Origin: Pseudomonadota bacterium
Lineage (GTDB): Bacteria > Myxococcota > Myxococcia > Myxococcales > Myxococcaceae
Assembly (NCBI GenBank): GCA_023424585.1
Contig: JAFADT010000042.1
Location: 1-6,814, forward strand
Direction of reading: 5' to 3'
Length of the DNA stretch: 6,814 nucleotides
Part shown: positions 5,156 to 6,814 of the stretch, piece by piece
Layout: every line of letters begins with the position of its first letter
Numbering within the stretch: the stretch's first letter is position 1
Translations under genes and position numbers: made by a program
Notes under the pieces: model-generated
What the model saw: only the letters and a program-made list of their open reading frames with translations
What the model was told of the DNA's origin: nothing
The model's database searches: none

Positions 5156-6187
5156 TTAGGCCGAGTGCATCAACTTCTGCACTGCCTGGGTGGGGTGCGG
5201 GGAGGGTCCGAGGCGCACGGGGCCCGCGGGAGTCCAGGCGCGCGTCTTGCCGCGCCAACGCTCCGGGTGACGGCGGCGAGCGCGCTGGTAGAGCGCGTCG
5301 CGCTGGGCCAGCACCTGCTGTTCGCGGCGGAAGTGACGCTCGTCCGGGGTGACGAAGCTCAGGGCACTGTGGCGGTGCTGGCAGTTGTACCAGGCGACGA
5401 AGGAGGCGACCCAGCCCTTCGCCTCATCGAGGGAAGCAAAGGGCTTGTCGGGGAAGCTGGGCCGGTACTTCAAGGTGCGGAAGAGAGCCTCGGAGAAAGG
5501 GTTATCGTCCGAGACGCGCGGGCGGCTGAAGGAAGGCACCACGCCCAGCCACTGGAGGGTGGCCAGCAAGGTGGCGCCCTTCATGGGGCCACCGTTGTCC
5601 GAGTGCAGCCGCAGGCCCTCGGGACTGTCGGCCTCCAGCGTCGCACGGCGCAGCAGCGCGGAGGCATTGTCGGACGACTCTTCCTCGTGCACCTGCCAGC
5701 CCATAATCCGGCGGCTGTACACGTCCATCACCAGGTAGAGGTAGAGGAAGGCCCCGCGCACGGGGCCCTTGAGGTACGTTATGTCCCAGCTCCACACCTG
5801 GTTGGGCGCGCTCGCCACCAACTGGGGCGGCGGGCGAGGCGTGGGCGCCTTGGCGCGTCCCCGGTGCACCAGTTGCTCCTCTTCGCGCAGCACCCGGTAG
5901 AAGCTCGACTCGCTGGCCACGTACTCGCCCCGGTCGGCCAGGCTGGGGACAATCTGCTTGGGGGACATGTCCCGAAACTCCTCGCTGTGGGCCAGCGCCA
6001 GCACCCGCCGCCGCTCGGCGGGCGACAGCTTGTTGGCAGGCGTCTGGCGCGGGCCGCACCGCCGGTCCTCGGCCGTCTGAGGCTTCCTCCAGCGCTGGAC
6101 CGTGCGCGGGCTGACGCCCAGCCGCTGGCATACCGTCTCCAGCCGCACGCCCTTCTCCAGCGCCTGGTCCACCAGCGCCAGCGTCAC
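5156..6187 (-). CDS. IS3-family transposase OrfB of the second IS (DDE catalytic subunit)
   Basis: This 343-residue protein starts at GTG 6187-6185, overlapping the orfA stop as GTGA, with GGAG (6197-6194) 6 bases upstream. Residues 1-35 form a helix-turn-helix (LETVCQRLGVSPRTVQRWRK). A second helical region follows (55-105, SPAERRRVLALAHSEEF and on). The integrase core has Asp135 (WSWDITYLKG), Asp197 (LHSDNGGPMKG) and Glu233 (DDNPFSEALFRTLKY), again with 35 residues between the last two. The C-terminus carries the WYNCQHRHSALSFVTPDERH block (266-285), then a basic tail. The HSDNGGPMKG and SFSRPRVSDDNP variants put it in a different IS3 branch from the first element. Frameshifting in the A8 run would add about 23 residues and fuse it to OrfA. 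All catalytic residues are present, so it may be functional. Confidence 0.92.
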   Translation of the reverse strand: MTLALVDQALEKGVRLETVCQRLGVSPRTVQRWRKPQTAEDRRCGPRQTPANKLSPAERRRVLALAHSEEFRDMSPKQIVPSLADRGEYVASESSFYRVLREEEQLVHRGRAKAPTPRPPPQLVASAPNQVWSWDITYLKGPVRGAFLYLYLVMDVYSRRIMGWQVHEEESSDNASALLRRATLEADSPEGLRLHSDNGGPMKGATLLATLQWLGVVPSFSRPRVSDDNPFSEALFRTLKYRPSFPDKPFASLDEAKGWVASFVAWYNCQHRHSALSFVTPDERHFRREQQVLAQRDALYQRARRRHPERWRGKTRAWTPAGPVRLGPSPHPTQAVQKLMHSA

Positions 6188-6756
6188 TTCTCGCTCCGCT
6201 CGAGCGGTGCGTCGTCCTCGTCGCGCTCCCTCTCGTCCCAGCCCAGTTCCTGAAGTTTTTTTTCGAGCACCAGCAGGGCCGCCGTCTCCGCCAGCGCCTT
6301 CTCCTTGCGCCGCAGCTCCTTCTCCAGCTCCCGCACGCGCTTCTCCGCCGCCGCCAGCCGCCGCCGCTCTCCAGCCGTCATCCCCCCTGCCGCCGGCGCC
6401 TCCGCCAGCGCACCGGTGGCCGCGCTGCGCCAAGCCGTCAGCTGCGCCTCGTGCAACCCCTCACGCCGCAGCAGCGCGCCCAGCGCCTCGCCGCTCAGCC
6501 CTTCGGCCGCCGCCAGCACGCGCAGCTTCTCCGGCCCCGTCCACTTCCTCTCCACCTTCGCCACCTCCGGCTGCTGCTCCGACTCACTCGTCATCACCCC
6601 CACCGTAGCCCTCTTCAGCCACTTCGACAGCGTCGACTGGGGCACTCCCACCTGCTTGCCCAGGGCCGTCGCGCTCAGCGCCTCCGACCCCATCATCCGG
6701 CGCACCATCTGCTCCTTGAACTGCTCCGTGTACGGCACGTCCTGTCTGCCCTTCAC
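6184..6756 (-). CDS. OrfA of the second IS, two helix-turn-helix segments plus coiled coil
   Basis: The protein is about 190 residues, roughly double a normal IS3 OrfA. Residues 8-50 form a transposase helix-turn-helix (YTEQFKEQMVRRMMG, then LGKQVGVPQSTLSKWLKRA). A second similar unit spans about 72-112 (WTGPEKLRVLAAAEGLSGEA to LTAWRSA). A Glu/Arg-rich coiled coil at about 128-170 leads to the frameshift codons GAA AAA AAA and a charged tail ending LERSEK. The start is uncertain. The frame is open to a TTG at 6798, which lies inside the terminal repeat and has no ribosome binding site. GTG codons occur at 6756 (after AGGGGG, closely spaced) and 6738. I chose 6756. With frameshifting the OrfAB fusion would be about 533 residues. 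The double DNA-binding layout suggests that it contacts a longer or bipartite end site. Confidence 0.85.
   Translation of the reverse strand: MKGRQDVPYTEQFKEQMVRRMMGSEALSATALGKQVGVPQSTLSKWLKRATVGVMTSESEQQPEVAKVERKWTGPEKLRVLAAAEGLSGEALGALLRREGLHEAQLTAWRSAATGALAEAPAAGGMTAGERRRLAAAEKRVRELEKELRRKEKALAETAALLVLEKKLQELGWDERERDEDDAPLERSEK
6256..6263 (-). promoter_or_regulatory. Programmed -1 frameshift site in an A8 run
   Basis: The orfA frame reads CTC GAA AAA AAA CTT, which contains A AAA AAA. A -1 slip continues as ACT TCA GGA ACT GGG ... with no stop and joins the orfB frame 69 bases before its GTG. In such GC-rich DNA an uninterrupted run of eight A residues at exactly the orfA/orfB overlap is strong evidence for selection. 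No upstream Shine-Dalgarno-like stimulator or obvious downstream stem was found. Transcriptional slippage is an alternative route on such a run. Confidence 0.78.
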
Positions 6757-6791
6757 GCCCCCTGGGTGCTTCTGCCGGCCTCGCGGTCCGG

Positions 6792-6809
6792 GCGACAACT
6801 ACGCTGGCA
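6792..6809 (-). repeat. Terminal inverted repeat of second IS (orfA-proximal end)
   Basis: On the minus strand it reads inward TGCCAGCGTAGTTGTCGC, matching the other end at 14 of 18 positions. The possible TTG start at 6798 falls inside it. The last 5 bases of the window (6810-6814) lie outside the element and are too few to describe. Confidence 0.75.
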
Positions 6810-6814
6810 CAGGG

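Larger units (their letters stand above)
5129..6809 (-). mobile_element. Second complete IS3-type insertion sequence, 1681 bp
   Basis: Terminal inverted repeats at 5129-5146 and 6792-6809 match at 14 of 18 positions and carry TG...CA tips. Inside are orfA (from about 6756 to 6184) and orfB (6187-5156), with orfB in the -1 frame, joined by a GTGA overlap and an A8 slippery run. The element is unrelated in detail to its neighbour and is long for the IS3 family, mainly because orfA is about twice the usual size. Both ORFs are intact. Only 5 flanking bases are visible on the right (CAGGG) against GTGAG on the left, so no target duplication is evident. The end assignment is strong for the left end and good for the right end, since the matching block sits at the correct distance outside both ORFs. 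Confidence 0.85.

Noticed and set aside
6188..6433. Upstream extension of the second IS OrfB frame from 6433
   Set aside because: Upstream of the A8 run this is the out-of-frame shadow of orfA (Gly/Ala/Arg-rich). Only the part downstream of 6256 is expected to be translated, via frameshifting.

Overview
The window looks like chromosomal DNA of a myxobacterium (Myxococcus/Corallococcus-like). It is very GC-rich with strong third-position G/C bias, uses GTG and possibly TTG starts, and encodes secreted polysaccharide-degrading enzymes with C-terminal accessory modules next to IS3-family insertion sequences. The genus is inferred from style only; no marker gene fixes it.

Layout. (1) 1-947, minus strand: the end of an uptake operon, with a BtuF-like substrate-binding lipoprotein followed by the first 27 codons of an ABC ATPase, joined by an ATGA overlap. 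(2) 948-1060: a divergent intergenic region with a short dyad. (3) 1061-2269, plus strand: a secreted CE4/NodB-type polysaccharide deacetylase with a C-terminal beta-sandwich-like module. (4) 2270-2330: a convergent gap with a 12-bp GC hairpin, a likely bidirectional terminator. (5) 2331-3689, minus strand: a GH16 endo-glucanase-type lipoprotein with a C-terminal carbohydrate-binding-like module; its Shine-Dalgarno lies in a small inverted repeat. (6) 3690-3820: its upstream region, with a 45-bp imperfect dyad. (7) 3821-5079: a complete 1259-bp IS3-family element with 25-bp terminal inverted repeats (22/25 identical), orfA, orfB and an A AAA AAC slippery site. (8) 5080-5128: a 49-bp spacer. 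(9) 5129-6809: a second, unrelated complete IS3-type element of 1681 bp with 18-bp terminal repeats (14/18), a long orfA with two helix-turn-helix segments, orfB and an A8 slippery run. Only 5 bases of flank follow.

How the parts work together. The deacetylase and the GH16 enzyme form a convergent pair of exported carbohydrate-active proteins, suited to attacking chitin-like or peptidoglycan-like polymers and beta-1,3-type glucans, as expected of a predatory or saprophytic soil bacterium. The two IS elements sit directly upstream of the GH16 gene and point the same way, so they may have separated it from its original promoter or may supply read-through transcription. Neither IS shows a clear target-site duplication. 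I see no defence system, CRISPR array, tRNA or rRNA. The most informative features are the two intact IS elements, with their ends and frameshift sites readable base by base.
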